11,678 bases of DNA from an uncultured Veillonella sp. (GCF_915069625.1 NZ_CAJZFD010000051.1:1-11678); one strand, 5' to 3'; counted from the stretch's first letter, positions 1-7,903 are shown. The notes: generated by a model not told the origin, from the sequence alone. Made by a program: numbers and translations.

Positions 1-20
1 TAGGTCATATTATTAGTATT

Positions 21-42
21 ATTATACCATTCTATTGGTATA
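21..42 (-). promoter_or_regulatory. possible leftward extended -10 promoter overlapped by a dyad
   Basis: On the minus strand, 21-29 read TGGTATAAT, an extended -10 (TG-N-TATAAT). The inverted repeat TATACCA-N6-TGGTATA (23-42) covers it, an arrangement typical of a repressor operator. No good -35 is visible. It would drive a gene left of the window, which cannot be seen. Confidence 0.3.
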
Positions 43-76
43 AGGGGAATGAATTTTTACAATTCTCCTAAGATTT

Positions 77-103
77 AAAAAGCAAAATATTATCTAAGAT
101 TTT
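77..103 (-). terminator. weak intrinsic terminator after the SDR gene
   Basis: On the minus strand an AT-only hairpin (arms 84-92 and 95-103, eight pairs and one mismatch) is followed by GCTTTTT. It lies just past the SDR stop codon and could end the dat-to-SDR operon. The stem has no G-C pairs, so it may be inefficient. Confidence 0.35.
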
Positions 104-108
104 CAATA

Positions 109-876
109 TTACCAACTAGTAAGACCACCATCGATAGTCCACGCAGCACCCGTTACAAAGGACGCTTTACTACTCAATAAAAATACAATTACCTCTCCGA
201 TTTCATGAGGTTGACCAATACGACCTAATGGGTAATGTTGCCCCATTTCAGCCTTAGCAGCCTCTATATCTTGTTGAGCATTGGCAATTTGTTTATCTAC
301 TAAAGATGTATCTACATCACCCGGACATACACAGTTAACACGCACATTATGCGGCGCCATTTCTAGGGATAGAGATTTTGTAAAGCTCACCACCGCCCCT
401 TTTGAAGCGCCGTATACAGAACAAGCTACATTACCTTGTAAGCCTGCATCACTGGCTACTGTTACAATACTGCCCTTTGTAGAACGCAAATACGGTAATG
501 CGGCTTGACACAAGAAGACTGTACCTTTTACATTGGTGCCAAACATTTCATCAAAGGCATCCTCTGTTACATCAGATAGCAATTCTTCTTCATAGTAGCC
601 TGCTGCTGTTACGAGAGCAGATACACCACCAAATAATTTAACTGTTTCTTTTACAATACGCTGACAATCTTCAATTTTAGATACATCGCCTTGGATGTAC
701 TGCACCCTTGAAGAATAGCGGCGCAATTTCATCTTAGCCGTTTGTCCTGATTTTTCATCACGACCGTTAATGACAACACACCAGCCTTCTTTAAGAAGCA
801 ATTTTGCCGTAGCAAATCCGATGCCCGATGTGCCACCACTAATCAATGCCACTTGTACATCACTTTTATGAGGCAT
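109..876 (-). CDS. SDR-family NAD(P)-dependent oxidoreductase
   Basis: This is a 255-residue classical short-chain dehydrogenase/reductase, the usual length for the family. Visible family marks are the cofactor glycine motif GGTSGIG (14-20), Arg39 at the end of the second strand (more often seen with NADP), Asp64, the AAG motif (91-93), Asn114, and the catalytic Ser142, Tyr155 and Lys159 (YGASK). The PG motif is at 185-186. The tetrad is complete, so the enzyme should be active in the cytoplasm. The substrate cannot be read from sequence; 3-oxoacyl-ACP reductase-like or sugar/alcohol dehydrogenase roles are both possible. The ATG at 876 has AGGAGGG seven or so bases upstream. It follows the TauE/SafE-type gene by 11 bases and is probably the last gene of the operon. 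Confidence 0.9.
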   Translation of the reverse strand: MPHKSDVQVALISGGTSGIGFATAKLLLKEGWCVVINGRDEKSGQTAKMKLRRYSSRVQYIQGDVSKIEDCQRIVKETVKLFGGVSALVTAAGYYEEELLSDVTEDAFDEMFGTNVKGTVFLCQAALPYLRSTKGSIVTVASDAGLQGNVACSVYGASKGAVVSFTKSLSLEMAPHNVRVNCVCPGDVDTSLVDKQIANAQQDIEAAKAEMGQHYPLGRIGQPHEIGEVIVFLLSSKASFVTGAAWTIDGGLTSW

Positions 877-887
877 ATCTTGCCCTC

Positions 888-1682
888 CTATAATGTGGAA
901 ACATAGTCATAGACTAATTTCAACAACATAACTGTCGTTACCGACAAGAATACAACACGTACCAACGACGAACCCTTAGCAATAGCTAAATGAGATCCTA
1001 GGTAAGCACCTATAATTTGGCCTACCCCTGTAGCTAAACCGTACTTAATATTGACGTGACCTAAATAGAAGAATACGATTAAGGATGCTAAATTACTGGT
1101 AAAATTCAATATTTTTGCATTCGCTGAAGCATGCAGAAAATCAAAGCCAGTAAAGATAAAGCCCATAATCAAAAATGTACCTGTACCAGGGCCAATAAAG
1201 CCATCATAAACACCAATGCCAAGAGCAAAAGCCATGCAAATATACAATGCTTTTCCTGCTACTGCTGAGGTACGGTTTATTTCGCCCCAATCCTTTTTAA
1301 ATACCACAAAAAGTGTGACACAAACGAGTAGGATGATAATAATAGGCTTTACATACAAGGGTGGCAATGATACAACTGCTAAGGTACCAAGCATGGATCC
1401 TATAAATGTAAAAGGTAGTAATTTACGAACTAGAGAAAAATCAACCATGTGATTTCTTAAGAATGTAATTGACGCACTGCCAGCTCCAAATATACTAGAC
1501 AGCTTATTACTGCCTAAGGCCATACTCGGCGGAAGGTTGGTTAATAGCATAGCGGGAACAGAGATTAGGCCCCCACCACCCACAATGGAGTCTACAAAGC
1601 CGGCAAAAGCACCTGCTACAGCGAGCAAAACGAGAATTAGGATATCAAATGGTAAACCTGTTACCTCAATAAGCCACTCCAT
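888..1682 (-). CDS. TSUP (TauE/SafE) family membrane permease
   Basis: This 264-residue, very hydrophobic protein has about eight membrane segments in two similar halves, as in the TauE/SafE (YfcA-like) family. The family signature GFVDSIVGGGG lies at 28-38, and the second half starts with a GxGxYDGFxGPGTGTF stretch. Members move small anions or sulfur compounds such as sulfite, sulfoacetate or thiosulfate across the inner membrane; the substrate here is unknown. I place the start at 1682 because AGGAGG lies six bases upstream. An ATG at 1736 keeps the frame but has no ribosome binding site, and its 18 extra residues would come from an intergenic hairpin. The gene lies between yerC and the SDR gene, so a substrate linked to sulfur amino acid metabolism is plausible but unproven. 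Confidence 0.85.
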   Translation of the reverse strand: MEWLIEVTGLPFDILILVLLAVAGAFAGFVDSIVGGGGLISVPAMLLTNLPPSMALGSNKLSSIFGAGSASITFLRNHMVDFSLVRKLLPFTFIGSMLGTLAVVSLPPLYVKPIIIILLVCVTLFVVFKKDWGEINRTSAVAGKALYICMAFALGIGVYDGFIGPGTGTFLIMGFIFTGFDFLHASANAKILNFTSNLASLIVFFYLGHVNIKYGLATGVGQIIGAYLGSHLAIAKGSSLVRVVFLSVTTVMLLKLVYDYVSTL

Positions 1683-1706
1683 ATAAACCTCCTGTAGATA
1701 GCACAT

Positions 1707-1732
1707 CAACGGTCGCCAAAAGGCCACCGTTG
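1707..1732. repeat. intergenic hairpin between yerC and the TauE/SafE-type gene
   Basis: Two 11-base arms, CAACGGTCGCC and its near complement, flank a four-base A/T loop with one mismatch. There is no T run on either side, so it is not a standard terminator. It lies between the yerC stop and the next ribosome binding site, and could stabilise or process the mRNA or set the ratio of the two halves of the operon. Confidence 0.55.
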
Positions 1733-1747
1733 TCATGCTAGTTTATT

Positions 1748-2044
1748 TTATTTTGCACCTAGACGATCTAAAGCTAATGTGTATCCATCAGCACCATAGA
1801 CTAAGCATCGTTTGACACGACTAATAGTAGCCGTGCTCGCACCTGTTTCTTCTACAATTTTTTCGTAGCTATCACCGGCACGTAGCATTTTTGCTACTTG
1901 TAAGCGTTGAGACAAAGCTTTCAATTCATTAATCGTACAGATATCTTCAAAGAATGCATAGCACTCCTCAGTATTTTCAAGCGTTAATATAGCGGTGAAT
2001 AGCTCATCGTTTTGTTCACTTCTCAACTTCTCATTGATACTCAT
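1748..2044 (-). CDS. yerC: YerC/YecD family TrpR-related DNA-binding protein
   Basis: This 98-residue, all-helical small protein matches the YerC/YecD group of the Trp repressor superfamily. The likely helix-turn-helix spans about 58-82 (DSYEKIVEETGAS then TATISRVKRCL), preceded by the LKALSQRLQVAKML helix that is typical of the fold. The start at 2044 has a strong AGGAGG seven or so bases upstream. It follows metI by 9 bases in the same operon. The family has no well-established ligand or target. In other Firmicutes yerC is usually not next to methionine transport genes, so it may be a local regulator here or just a co-transcribed passenger. Confidence 0.85.
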   Translation of the reverse strand: MSINEKLRSEQNDELFTAILTLENTEECYAFFEDICTINELKALSQRLQVAKMLRAGDSYEKIVEETGASTATISRVKRCLVYGADGYTLALDRLGAK

Positions 2045-2053
2045 AGGATCCTC

Positions 2054-2707
2054 CTACTTCTTATTCATCGCTTTAGACCAAGCATCGCCAATCATTTGGA
2101 CTAATTGTACCAAAATAACCAAGATGATAATGGTAGCAATCATAATATCAGCTTGGAAACGTTGGTAACCATAGCGGATAGCAATATCACCAAGGCCACC
2201 GCCACCGATAGCACCAGCCATTGCAGAGTAACTGATGAGGTTAACGATAAGAACCGTTACGTTATCGATAATCGTAGGCAATGCTTCAGGTAATAACACT
2301 TTCCAAATAATTTGGAGTGGGCTTGCACCCATAGATTGAGCCGCCTCAATAACACCAAAGTTAATATCTTTAATAGATGTTTCTACAAGGCGCGCTAAGA
2401 ATGGTATTGCTGCAATTGTTAAAGGTACACAAGCTGCAGTTGTACCAATAGATGTGCCAGCCACCATACGAGTGAATGGAATGATAGCAACCATCAAGAT
2501 GATGAATGGAATAGAACGTGTTGCATTGACAACAGCACCTAACACTTTGTTAAGTGCTACATTTTCTAAAATATGACCCTTAGATGTTACTACCAAAACA
2601 ACACCGAGAGGAATACCAAGTAACATAGCCATGACCGTAGAAATAATAGTCATTTGCAATGTATCAAGGGTACCAGTTATGAGAAGATTAATTATTTGCT
2701 CTGACAT
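2054..2707 (-). CDS. metI: methionine ABC transporter permease MetI
   Basis: This 217-residue inner-membrane permease has five or so hydrophobic segments. The EAA loop that docks on the ATPase starts at 121 (EAAQSMGASP) and is followed by LPEALP at 139-144. A GGGGLGD turn lies at 168-174, as in MetI/MetP proteins. It forms the channel of the MetNI importer with the product of the preceding gene. Its ATG overlaps the end of metN by 20 bases and has GAGGTGAT upstream, so the two proteins are probably made by coupled translation in fixed ratio. No NlpA/MetQ substrate-binding lipoprotein follows, unlike the common metNIQ order; the partner must be encoded elsewhere. Confidence 0.93.
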   Translation of the reverse strand: MSEQIINLLITGTLDTLQMTIISTVMAMLLGIPLGVVLVVTSKGHILENVALNKVLGAVVNATRSIPFIILMVAIIPFTRMVAGTSIGTTAACVPLTIAAIPFLARLVETSIKDINFGVIEAAQSMGASPLQIIWKVLLPEALPTIIDNVTVLIVNLISYSAMAGAIGGGGLGDIAIRYGYQRFQADIMIATIIILVILVQLVQMIGDAWSKAMNKK

Positions 2708-3734
2708 AACCGATCACCTCGCTTTCAATTGGTAATGTTTTGATGTATTCTAAGCCCTCTTGCGCATTTTCAGGGTCACCATTCAAGATAACGATAAGAC
2801 GACCAACGCATGTATTTTGGATATAGTCGATGCCACCAAAGAGGATACTTACATCGAGGTTAAAGCGTCGTACGAGACCTGCCACTACAGGTTCATCCGT
2901 AGATTGGCCTGTGAATTTAAGGCGTACTAATGGAGCTGTACCTGCAATCCATTGATCATGCAATTCCAAATGTTCTAACGCTTCTGGCGGTAAGTTATCA
3001 CTTACTACAGAGCTGATGAATTCTTTTGTAGTATTTTCACGAGGATGTGTAAATACTTCAACAGTGCTACCTTCCTCGAGGATTATACCGCCTTCGATAA
3101 CCGCTACACGATCACAAATTTCACGGATTACGTGCATTTCATGAGTGATGAGAACGATAGTAAGGCCCATTTTTTCATTGATATCTTTCAACAATTTCAA
3201 AATGGATTCTGTTGTTTGCGGATCCAGAGCAGATGTAGCTTCGTCACAAAGAAGAACCTTTGGATTAGACGCTAAGGCACGAGCAATACCAACACGTTGT
3301 TTTTGACCACCAGACAATTGTGCTGGATAGTTATTCATACGCTCAGTAAGGCCTACGATATCAAGGATTGGCGTAATGCGTTCCTTGATTTCAGATTTGC
3401 TCAAGCCTTGTAATTCCAACGGGAATGCCACATTGTCATACACTGTACGAGAGGACAAAAGGTTAAAATGTTGGAAAATCATACCAATATCTTTGCGTGC
3501 TTTACGCAAAGCGGATTTGCTAAGTGTTGTTAAATCTGTACCATTAACGATAACAGAGCCAGATGTAGGCGCTTCGAGCATGTTGATGCATCGAATCAAT
3601 GTGGATTTACCGGCACCAGATTGACCGATAATGCCAAAGATTTCACCTTCTTTAACTTCAAGGTTAATATCTTTTAAGGCTTCCACACGAGTAGTGCCTT
3701 CATAGACTTTACTAATGTGTTGTAATTGAATCAA
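2688..3734 (-). CDS. metN: methionine ABC transporter ATP-binding protein MetN
   Basis: This 348-residue ATPase powers methionine uptake through MetI. All the ABC elements are present: Walker A GQSGAGKST (37-45), Q-loop Gln88, signature LSGGQ (140-144), Walker B VLLCDEA (160-166) and switch His198. Residues from about 265 form the C-terminal NIL domain, which in E. coli MetN binds methionine and shuts down transport. The presence of the NIL domain separates MetN from related amino acid ATPases. The start codon is TTG at 3734, with AAAGGA about seven bases upstream; no in-frame ATG lies nearby. The weak start codon may limit expression. It follows dat by 55 bases. Confidence 0.95.
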   Translation of the reverse strand: MIQLQHISKVYEGTTRVEALKDINLEVKEGEIFGIIGQSGAGKSTLIRCINMLEAPTSGSVIVNGTDLTTLSKSALRKARKDIGMIFQHFNLLSSRTVYDNVAFPLELQGLSKSEIKERITPILDIVGLTERMNNYPAQLSGGQKQRVGIARALASNPKVLLCDEATSALDPQTTESILKLLKDINEKMGLTIVLITHEMHVIREICDRVAVIEGGIILEEGSTVEVFTHPRENTTKEFISSVVSDNLPPEALEHLELHDQWIAGTAPLVRLKFTGQSTDEPVVAGLVRRFNLDVSILFGGIDYIQNTCVGRLIVILNGDPENAQEGLEYIKTLPIESEVIGYVRANN

Positions 3735-3752
3735 AATAATGTCCTTTCTTAA

Positions 3753-3766
3753 GGTAAAAATTTACC
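3753..3766. promoter_or_regulatory. short dyad upstream of metN
   Basis: The inverted repeat GGTAAA-AA-TTTACC lies in the 55-base gap between dat and metN, just upstream of the metN ribosome binding site. It could be an operator or a small mRNA hairpin. It has no T run and does not resemble a MetJ box or a SAM riboswitch. Confidence 0.3.
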
Positions 3767-3789
3767 ATGTAATGAAAGTAGATTACCTA

Positions 3790-4647
3790 TTAAGGCAAAC
3801 CTTCTTCCATCAATTTTTCTAGTGCTTCGCGTAGACGAAGTGTAATAGCACCTGGTTTACCACCAGATACTGGATTTCTGTCTAGCTTAGTAATTGGGAT
3901 GACACCACCAATTGTATCGGTAAAGAATAATTCGTCCGCATCATCTACAAAAGCGCGGTCAAATTCTTTTTCAATAACTGTAATACCTAGAGATGGTGCT
4001 ACGCGGGTCAAAATCATTTGGCGCGTAATACCTTTTAAGATATGATTATCTGCTGGATGCGTATACAAGATACCATCTTTAATAGCAAATACATTAGATG
4101 TTGCACCTTCTGTACAAACGCCATCACGGAACAACATGGCAGTATAAGCAAATTTCTTCTCCGCTTTAGTTTGTGCCAAAATATTCGGAATCAAGTTAGT
4201 AGTCTTAACATCTACATGGTCCCAACGCTCATCAGGTAATGCAATCGCTTTTACACCTTCACCCAATTTATTAACCTCATCCATATCCAAATTACGGATA
4301 GACATGAGCATTTGTGGTTCTAGTTTAGATCGATCGTATGCATGATGGCGTGGCGCTACGCCACGAGAGATTTGCAAATAAATATAGCCCTCTTTGATTT
4401 CACTTTGCTCGATTAAAATTTCGTGCAATTCTGTTAAATCATCTGGGGTCATTTTTACAGGAATATCCATTTCACGCATAGAGCGATACAAGCGATCTTG
4501 ATGGTAGGACAATGCGAAGCAACGGCCTTTTACGACACGTACCACTTCGTATACAGAGTCACCAAACAAATAACCACGGTCATCAATACTGATAACTTTG
4601 GCACCTGGTTCAACGAACTCGCCATTAAAATATGTTAATTCTTGCAT
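3790..4647 (-). CDS. dat: D-amino acid aminotransferase (D-alanine transaminase)
   Basis: This is a 285-residue class IV PLP aminotransferase. It interconverts D-alanine plus 2-oxoglutarate and pyruvate plus D-glutamate, which feeds peptidoglycan synthesis; Bacillus homologues accept many D-amino acids. D-specific marks are visible: DRGYLFGDSVYEV (23-35) with Tyr33, the carboxylate-trap segment SRGVAPRHHAY with Arg100 and His102, the PLP-binding Lys148 in VKTTNLIPN, Glu180 in EGATSNVF, and HPADNHILKGITR (197-209). These fit Dat better than the branched-chain enzyme IlvE or aminodeoxychorismate lyase. The ATG at 4647 has AGAGGTG upstream. It is the first gene of the minus-strand operon with metNI, behind its own promoter at about 4704. 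Confidence 0.9.
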   Translation of the reverse strand: MQELTYFNGEFVEPGAKVISIDDRGYLFGDSVYEVVRVVKGRCFALSYHQDRLYRSMREMDIPVKMTPDDLTELHEILIEQSEIKEGYIYLQISRGVAPRHHAYDRSKLEPQMLMSIRNLDMDEVNKLGEGVKAIALPDERWDHVDVKTTNLIPNILAQTKAEKKFAYTAMLFRDGVCTEGATSNVFAIKDGILYTHPADNHILKGITRQMILTRVAPSLGITVIEKEFDRAFVDDADELFFTDTIGGVIPITKLDRNPVSGGKPGAITLRLREALEKLMEEGLP

Positions 4648-4703
4648 AGGAGCACCTCTTTTTCTATATCGTTACTCTATCAAGTAGTAATCATCATGGA
4701 CTT

Positions 4704-4712
4704 ATTATATCA
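4704..4712 (-). promoter_or_regulatory. extended -10 promoter for dat and the downstream operon
   Basis: The minus strand reads TGATATAAT, a perfect -10 hexamer with the TG extension. No strong -35 lies 16-18 bases upstream, as is common for extended -10 promoters. The start site would be near 4697, giving a leader of about 50 bases. Confidence 0.6.
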
Positions 4713-4727
4713 CAATCACTTTCAAAT

Positions 4728-4749
4728 TTTCACACTTTACTTTGTGAAA
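4728..4749. promoter_or_regulatory. candidate operator upstream of the dat promoter
   Basis: The perfect inverted repeat TTTCACA-N8-TGTGAAA is centred about 42 bases upstream of the predicted dat start site, over the -35 zone. This is where a dimeric regulator would contact a promoter lacking a good -35. The regulator is unknown. Confidence 0.4.
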
Positions 4750-4766
4750 GATACAATTTAGATATA

Positions 4767-4813
4767 CAAAAATCCGCTAGGATGCCATAGTTAAAAACTA
4801 TATCCTAGCGGAT
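4767..4813 (-). terminator. strong intrinsic terminator after the acyltransferase gene
   Basis: A perfect 12-base stem (ATCCGCTAGGAT, 4772-4783, with 4802-4813) continues inward with ATAGTT/AACTAT and is followed on the minus strand by a run of five T. It begins five bases after the acyltransferase stop codon and separates that operon from the dat operon. Confidence 0.9.
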
Positions 4814-4817
4814 ACTA

Positions 4818-5933
4818 CTAATGTCCCAATATAAATTTACGAATTGGTTTAGGCACATAATTGAGAGCTACCGTAGTCAAATATGACAGGCCTAGCGCCA
4901 TAGCATACATGGCAAGTACATTGACCACTGTATAGAGGAGATTATATTTAGCCATCACGCCAGAGATGATCAACAACCAGAATGGATGTGCTAAATAAAT
5001 ACCGTAGGACTTATCCCCTATTTCTGACCAAGTAGATTCCATAGTCGCATTCATTGGTAAGGTTTGGAATAGGAACAAACTAAATAATGTTCCCAGTCCA
5101 GTATAGAGGACACCCATTGGACTCATTTGATGAACTGTATAAATTGCTTCAAGCACTGTATAATGCCATACGTCCATAACATAGTAGTAGGATCCGAGCA
5201 TCAACAATATAGAGCCTACTGCACTAGCACCTAACAAGTAACGATAACGCCACATGTATTCGCATACCGTTTCATATCGTTCAGCACATACAGCCCCCAA
5301 CAGGAATATCCACACATAATGGATAACCCAATAATTAAGTCTCATATCAAAAAGATATTTCAACACAGGGTTATTACTAAGATGTTCTGTTACCCAACGG
5401 CCGAGCATGTAAGACGACACATAATCGATAGCAACTTGGATAATAAATAGTAAGATCATCCAAAATACAGGGCGTTTTAAGATAACTTTCACCATAGCTC
5501 GCCATAGCGGCATCATCACGTAGAACCATAAGAGGATAACCATAAAGTATAAATGATACATAGACGTACCAAACAATAGATTTACCGCCAATGGCCCGGG
5601 ATGTAAATTGCCTAGATTATGTGCCGTCAGCCCCGTATAGAGCAAGTAAAATAAAGACCACGTAATATATGGAAATAGCACCACCTGAATACGGCGGTGC
5701 ATAAATTCCTTATATGAGAATAGCCCCTCTACAGATGTATGATAAAACAAGCCAAATGCAGAGAGGAAGAAAAATGCCGGCACTCCAAAGCGCGATAGAA
5801 TTTCTAAGACGCTAATAAGTTCTAAATTTACAAAAGGATTTTGCAATGCATAGGAGCCTACATGAATGCCGATAACACCGAGCATACAGAGGCCACGCAT
5901 ATAAGTAATTTCCGGTAAAAATGCTTTTTTCAT
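4818..5933 (-). CDS. acyltransferase 3 family multi-pass membrane protein
   Basis: This 371-residue integral membrane protein has about ten hydrophobic segments, matching the acyltransferase-3 (OafA/WecH-like) family that adds acyl groups to surface sugars, lipids or peptidoglycan. Family marks are the first-helix Arg13 and His24 (MRGLCMLGVIGIH), the HRR cluster at 79-81 before FPYITW, a GTSMYHLYF segment at 122-130, and a late YLAHPF motif. I choose the ATG at 5933, which has AGGGA six bases upstream; the ATG at 5939 would abut its ribosome binding site. It lies 16 bases after the DUF4127 gene and is almost certainly co-transcribed and co-functional with it. The acceptor molecule cannot be told. 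Confidence 0.85.
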   Translation of the reverse strand: MKKAFLPEITYMRGLCMLGVIGIHVGSYALQNPFVNLELISVLEILSRFGVPAFFFLSAFGLFYHTSVEGLFSYKEFMHRRIQVVLFPYITWSLFYLLYTGLTAHNLGNLHPGPLAVNLLFGTSMYHLYFMVILLWFYVMMPLWRAMVKVILKRPVFWMILLFIIQVAIDYVSSYMLGRWVTEHLSNNPVLKYLFDMRLNYWVIHYVWIFLLGAVCAERYETVCEYMWRYRYLLGASAVGSILLMLGSYYYVMDVWHYTVLEAIYTVHQMSPMGVLYTGLGTLFSLFLFQTLPMNATMESTWSEIGDKSYGIYLAHPFWLLIISGVMAKYNLLYTVVNVLAMYAMALGLSYLTTVALNYVPKPIRKFILGH

Positions 5934-5949
5934 AGCCATTCCCTATTCA

Positions 5950-7764
5950 TTATTGACCAGGTACAACGGCAGGTGTCGGCACAATGCGTAGACCTTGAGA
6001 TGTTGTAGCCGGTTGTTTAATTACTGGAATTACAGATGATATAGTTTGAGCAGCTGTTGTCTTTGCTGGTTGAGCAGGTTGTACTGGCGCAACTTGACCA
6101 TTCGCTTTAGCTGCTTCTTCAGCCTTAGCCTTAGCTTCCGCTTCCGCTTTAGCTTTCGCTTCTGCTTCACGTTTCAAGCGCAATTCTTTTTCAAGAGGCA
6201 CTACAGGTTTATCATAGATTGTAATATCTGTTTCGAATAGACGGCCCCAAGGGAATGTAGCTTTTACTGTACGAGGGTCAACTTTAAGGTATTTTTCAGC
6301 AAAGTCTTGGATACGTTCGCCTAAATAACTTTCAAGACGTTCATTCAACTCGCCAGAGTAACGTACATTATCTGTGCGAATAGAGTCTTGCATACGGTAA
6401 ATATCTTTACGGATATTTGCTTGGTACGCCCAGTTATCTAAGTATTGTTGAGTCAACATCTTACGGTGACCTTCTGGGCTCATAGTTTTGAGCAATACGC
6501 CTTGAGCAATGGCATAGCCTATCGTATTACTTGCTGTATTCCAGCCATTATAGGCACCGATTTTGTATAGCAAATCGCGCTTATACATAGCAGATACCAA
6601 TGTATTATCAGCACCATTGTTATAAGCAATATCAGCAACACTGACGTTTACACCAGAATCAACAGCTTGTTGAATGCGATCTACGAAAGCATTAGTAGAA
6701 TTAGAAATCATCGGGAAGTTCTCGAAACTTTCAGATTCACCAGTACTTGTAGTAAGTGGTGTATTCACGGCTAACAACACAGTTGGTTTACCTTGTGTCA
6801 CCATAGTGCCACCTACGGCCTCAACGTGTTGTGCAATCGTTTTATCAACTGTTTGGTCTTCGTAACCTGGCAAAGTTTTACCGCCACCACCGAGTGGGTA
6901 AATTACGGAGAATGTAGGTTTTTCTGTACTTTCATCTGTACGAGAACGAGCCATCAACAATAGACCAAGTTGGTCGGCACCAGGGAAGCTACCATATTTC
7001 TCAGCAGGAATATCCTTAGAGTATTTACTTAAGTAACGACCTTCTAATGCAGATTGAGACAATTGAGATGTATCATCATGACCCAATGCAAAGTAATCGA
7101 ATACACCACTACGAGTTTCATCGATTAATTCTTTGTTGATTTTCATATTTTTTTGACGGCGGTCAAACCAATCTTGTAGATATTCTACAGGAACAGAGGC
7201 TTGCAAGCTCATCAATTTTTGAGTTTCCTCTTGTGTTAAGGACCCAGAATCTAATTTATCTTGTAATGCTGCAATTTGGAAGATAGTAGGACCGTATTCA
7301 GCATAGTAAGCTGGCTCAGTACCACCACCACTAGCACGCGGAGAACGCATTACAGTGCCAAAGCCATAGATACGAACCTTTTTATTACGAGCTTTTAAGG
7401 CTTCAATACGTTTCAAACGACTTTCTAAAGTGCTAAGTGGAATATTATGTTTACGAGAGTCTACAAGGCCACCATAGATAAGAGTATCTGTACTCAATAC
7501 CATCACATCAGCACGACCTGCATTTTGTTCAACCCAAGCCATAATTTGATCTGCTTGACCTTGATAGGTCTTACCTGAAATCAAATTTTGAGGTGGCGTC
7601 AATATAGTCATACCTGCTTCACGAGCTGTATCTACAGTATATTGTAAGCTTACAGGGCGATCATCTTGAGGTACGTACAATACGGTTTCCGCATCAATTT
7701 TAATAGATGTACCAGTAGCGATGGCTGCAGCCATAAGTGCTACTTTCAACCATTTATTCGTCAT
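5950..7764 (-). CDS. exported DUF4127 family protein with TolA-like tail
   Basis: This 604-residue protein begins with a signal peptide (Lys4-Lys7, hydrophobic 8-18, likely cleavage near Ala25), so it acts outside the inner membrane. Residues of about 28-520 match DUF4127: VPQDDRPV (31-38), DTLIYGGLV (93-101) with Arg104, ALGHDDTSQ (226-234), and ADIAYNNGADN (377-387). The conserved acidic and His residues suggest an enzyme, but the family reaction is not known to me. Residues 525-556 are an Ala/Lys/Glu coiled coil of KAEAEAKA type, and 557-604 form a Pro/Thr/Val-rich flexible end. This tail may span the periplasm or bind the wall. AGAAGGAGA precedes the ATG at 7764. It is followed within 16 bases by the acyltransferase gene. 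Confidence 0.85.
   Translation of the reverse strand: MTNKWLKVALMAAAIATGTSIKIDAETVLYVPQDDRPVSLQYTVDTAREAGMTILTPPQNLISGKTYQGQADQIMAWVEQNAGRADVMVLSTDTLIYGGLVDSRKHNIPLSTLESRLKRIEALKARNKKVRIYGFGTVMRSPRASGGGTEPAYYAEYGPTIFQIAALQDKLDSGSLTQEETQKLMSLQASVPVEYLQDWFDRRQKNMKINKELIDETRSGVFDYFALGHDDTSQLSQSALEGRYLSKYSKDIPAEKYGSFPGADQLGLLLMARSRTDESTEKPTFSVIYPLGGGGKTLPGYEDQTVDKTIAQHVEAVGGTMVTQGKPTVLLAVNTPLTTSTGESESFENFPMISNSTNAFVDRIQQAVDSGVNVSVADIAYNNGADNTLVSAMYKRDLLYKIGAYNGWNTASNTIGYAIAQGVLLKTMSPEGHRKMLTQQYLDNWAYQANIRKDIYRMQDSIRTDNVRYSGELNERLESYLGERIQDFAEKYLKVDPRTVKATFPWGRLFETDITIYDKPVVPLEKELRLKREAEAKAKAEAEAKAKAEEAAKANGQVAPVQPAQPAKTTAAQTISSVIPVIKQPATTSQGLRIVPTPAVVPGQ
6097..6192 (-). repeat. low-complexity Lys/Ala/Glu coding repeat
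   Basis: This stretch encodes the charged coiled coil of the DUF4127 protein from repeated Ala, Glu and Lys codons (GCTAAAGCGGAA-like units). Such repeats can gain or lose units, so tail length may vary among strains. Confidence 0.7.
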
Positions 7765-7786
7765 AAATCAAATCTCCTTCTGTGTA

Positions 7787-7805
7787 GCGAGTACTCCCGA
7801 CTCGC
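7787..7805 (-). promoter_or_regulatory. 5'-leader hairpin of the DUF4127 mRNA
   Basis: The arms GCGAGT and ACTCGC close a seven-base loop about 10 bases upstream of the ribosome binding site. In the long (about 105-base) leader this could stabilise the mRNA or affect ribosome access. No known riboswitch is recognised. Confidence 0.35.
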
Positions 7806-7875
7806 AAAATGAACTGTTATATAATACTCTCTTTTTCTGACACTTTTATGAAATGTTCATATGCTCAATAGTATA

Positions 7876-7903
7876 ATTATATCATTTGACTATTATTTCG
7901 CAA
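7876..7903 (-). promoter_or_regulatory. promoter for the DUF4127-acyltransferase operon
   Basis: The minus strand has TTGCGA (7898-7903), a 16-base spacer and a perfect TATAAT (7876-7881) with the TG extension. The -35 and spacer overlap the end and stop codon of the upstream membrane protein gene. A weaker second candidate, GTGTCA-N16-TATAAC, lies closer to the gene at 7816-7843. Confidence 0.7.

Noticed and set aside
1683..1736. Longer start for the TauE/SafE-type gene at 1736
   Set aside because: It lacks a ribosome binding site and reads through an intergenic hairpin, while the ATG at 1682 has AGGAGG.
3735..3789. SAM riboswitch or T-box leader before metN
   Set aside because: The gap is only 55 bases and shows only a 6-base dyad; no conserved S-box or T-box elements are seen here or upstream of dat.
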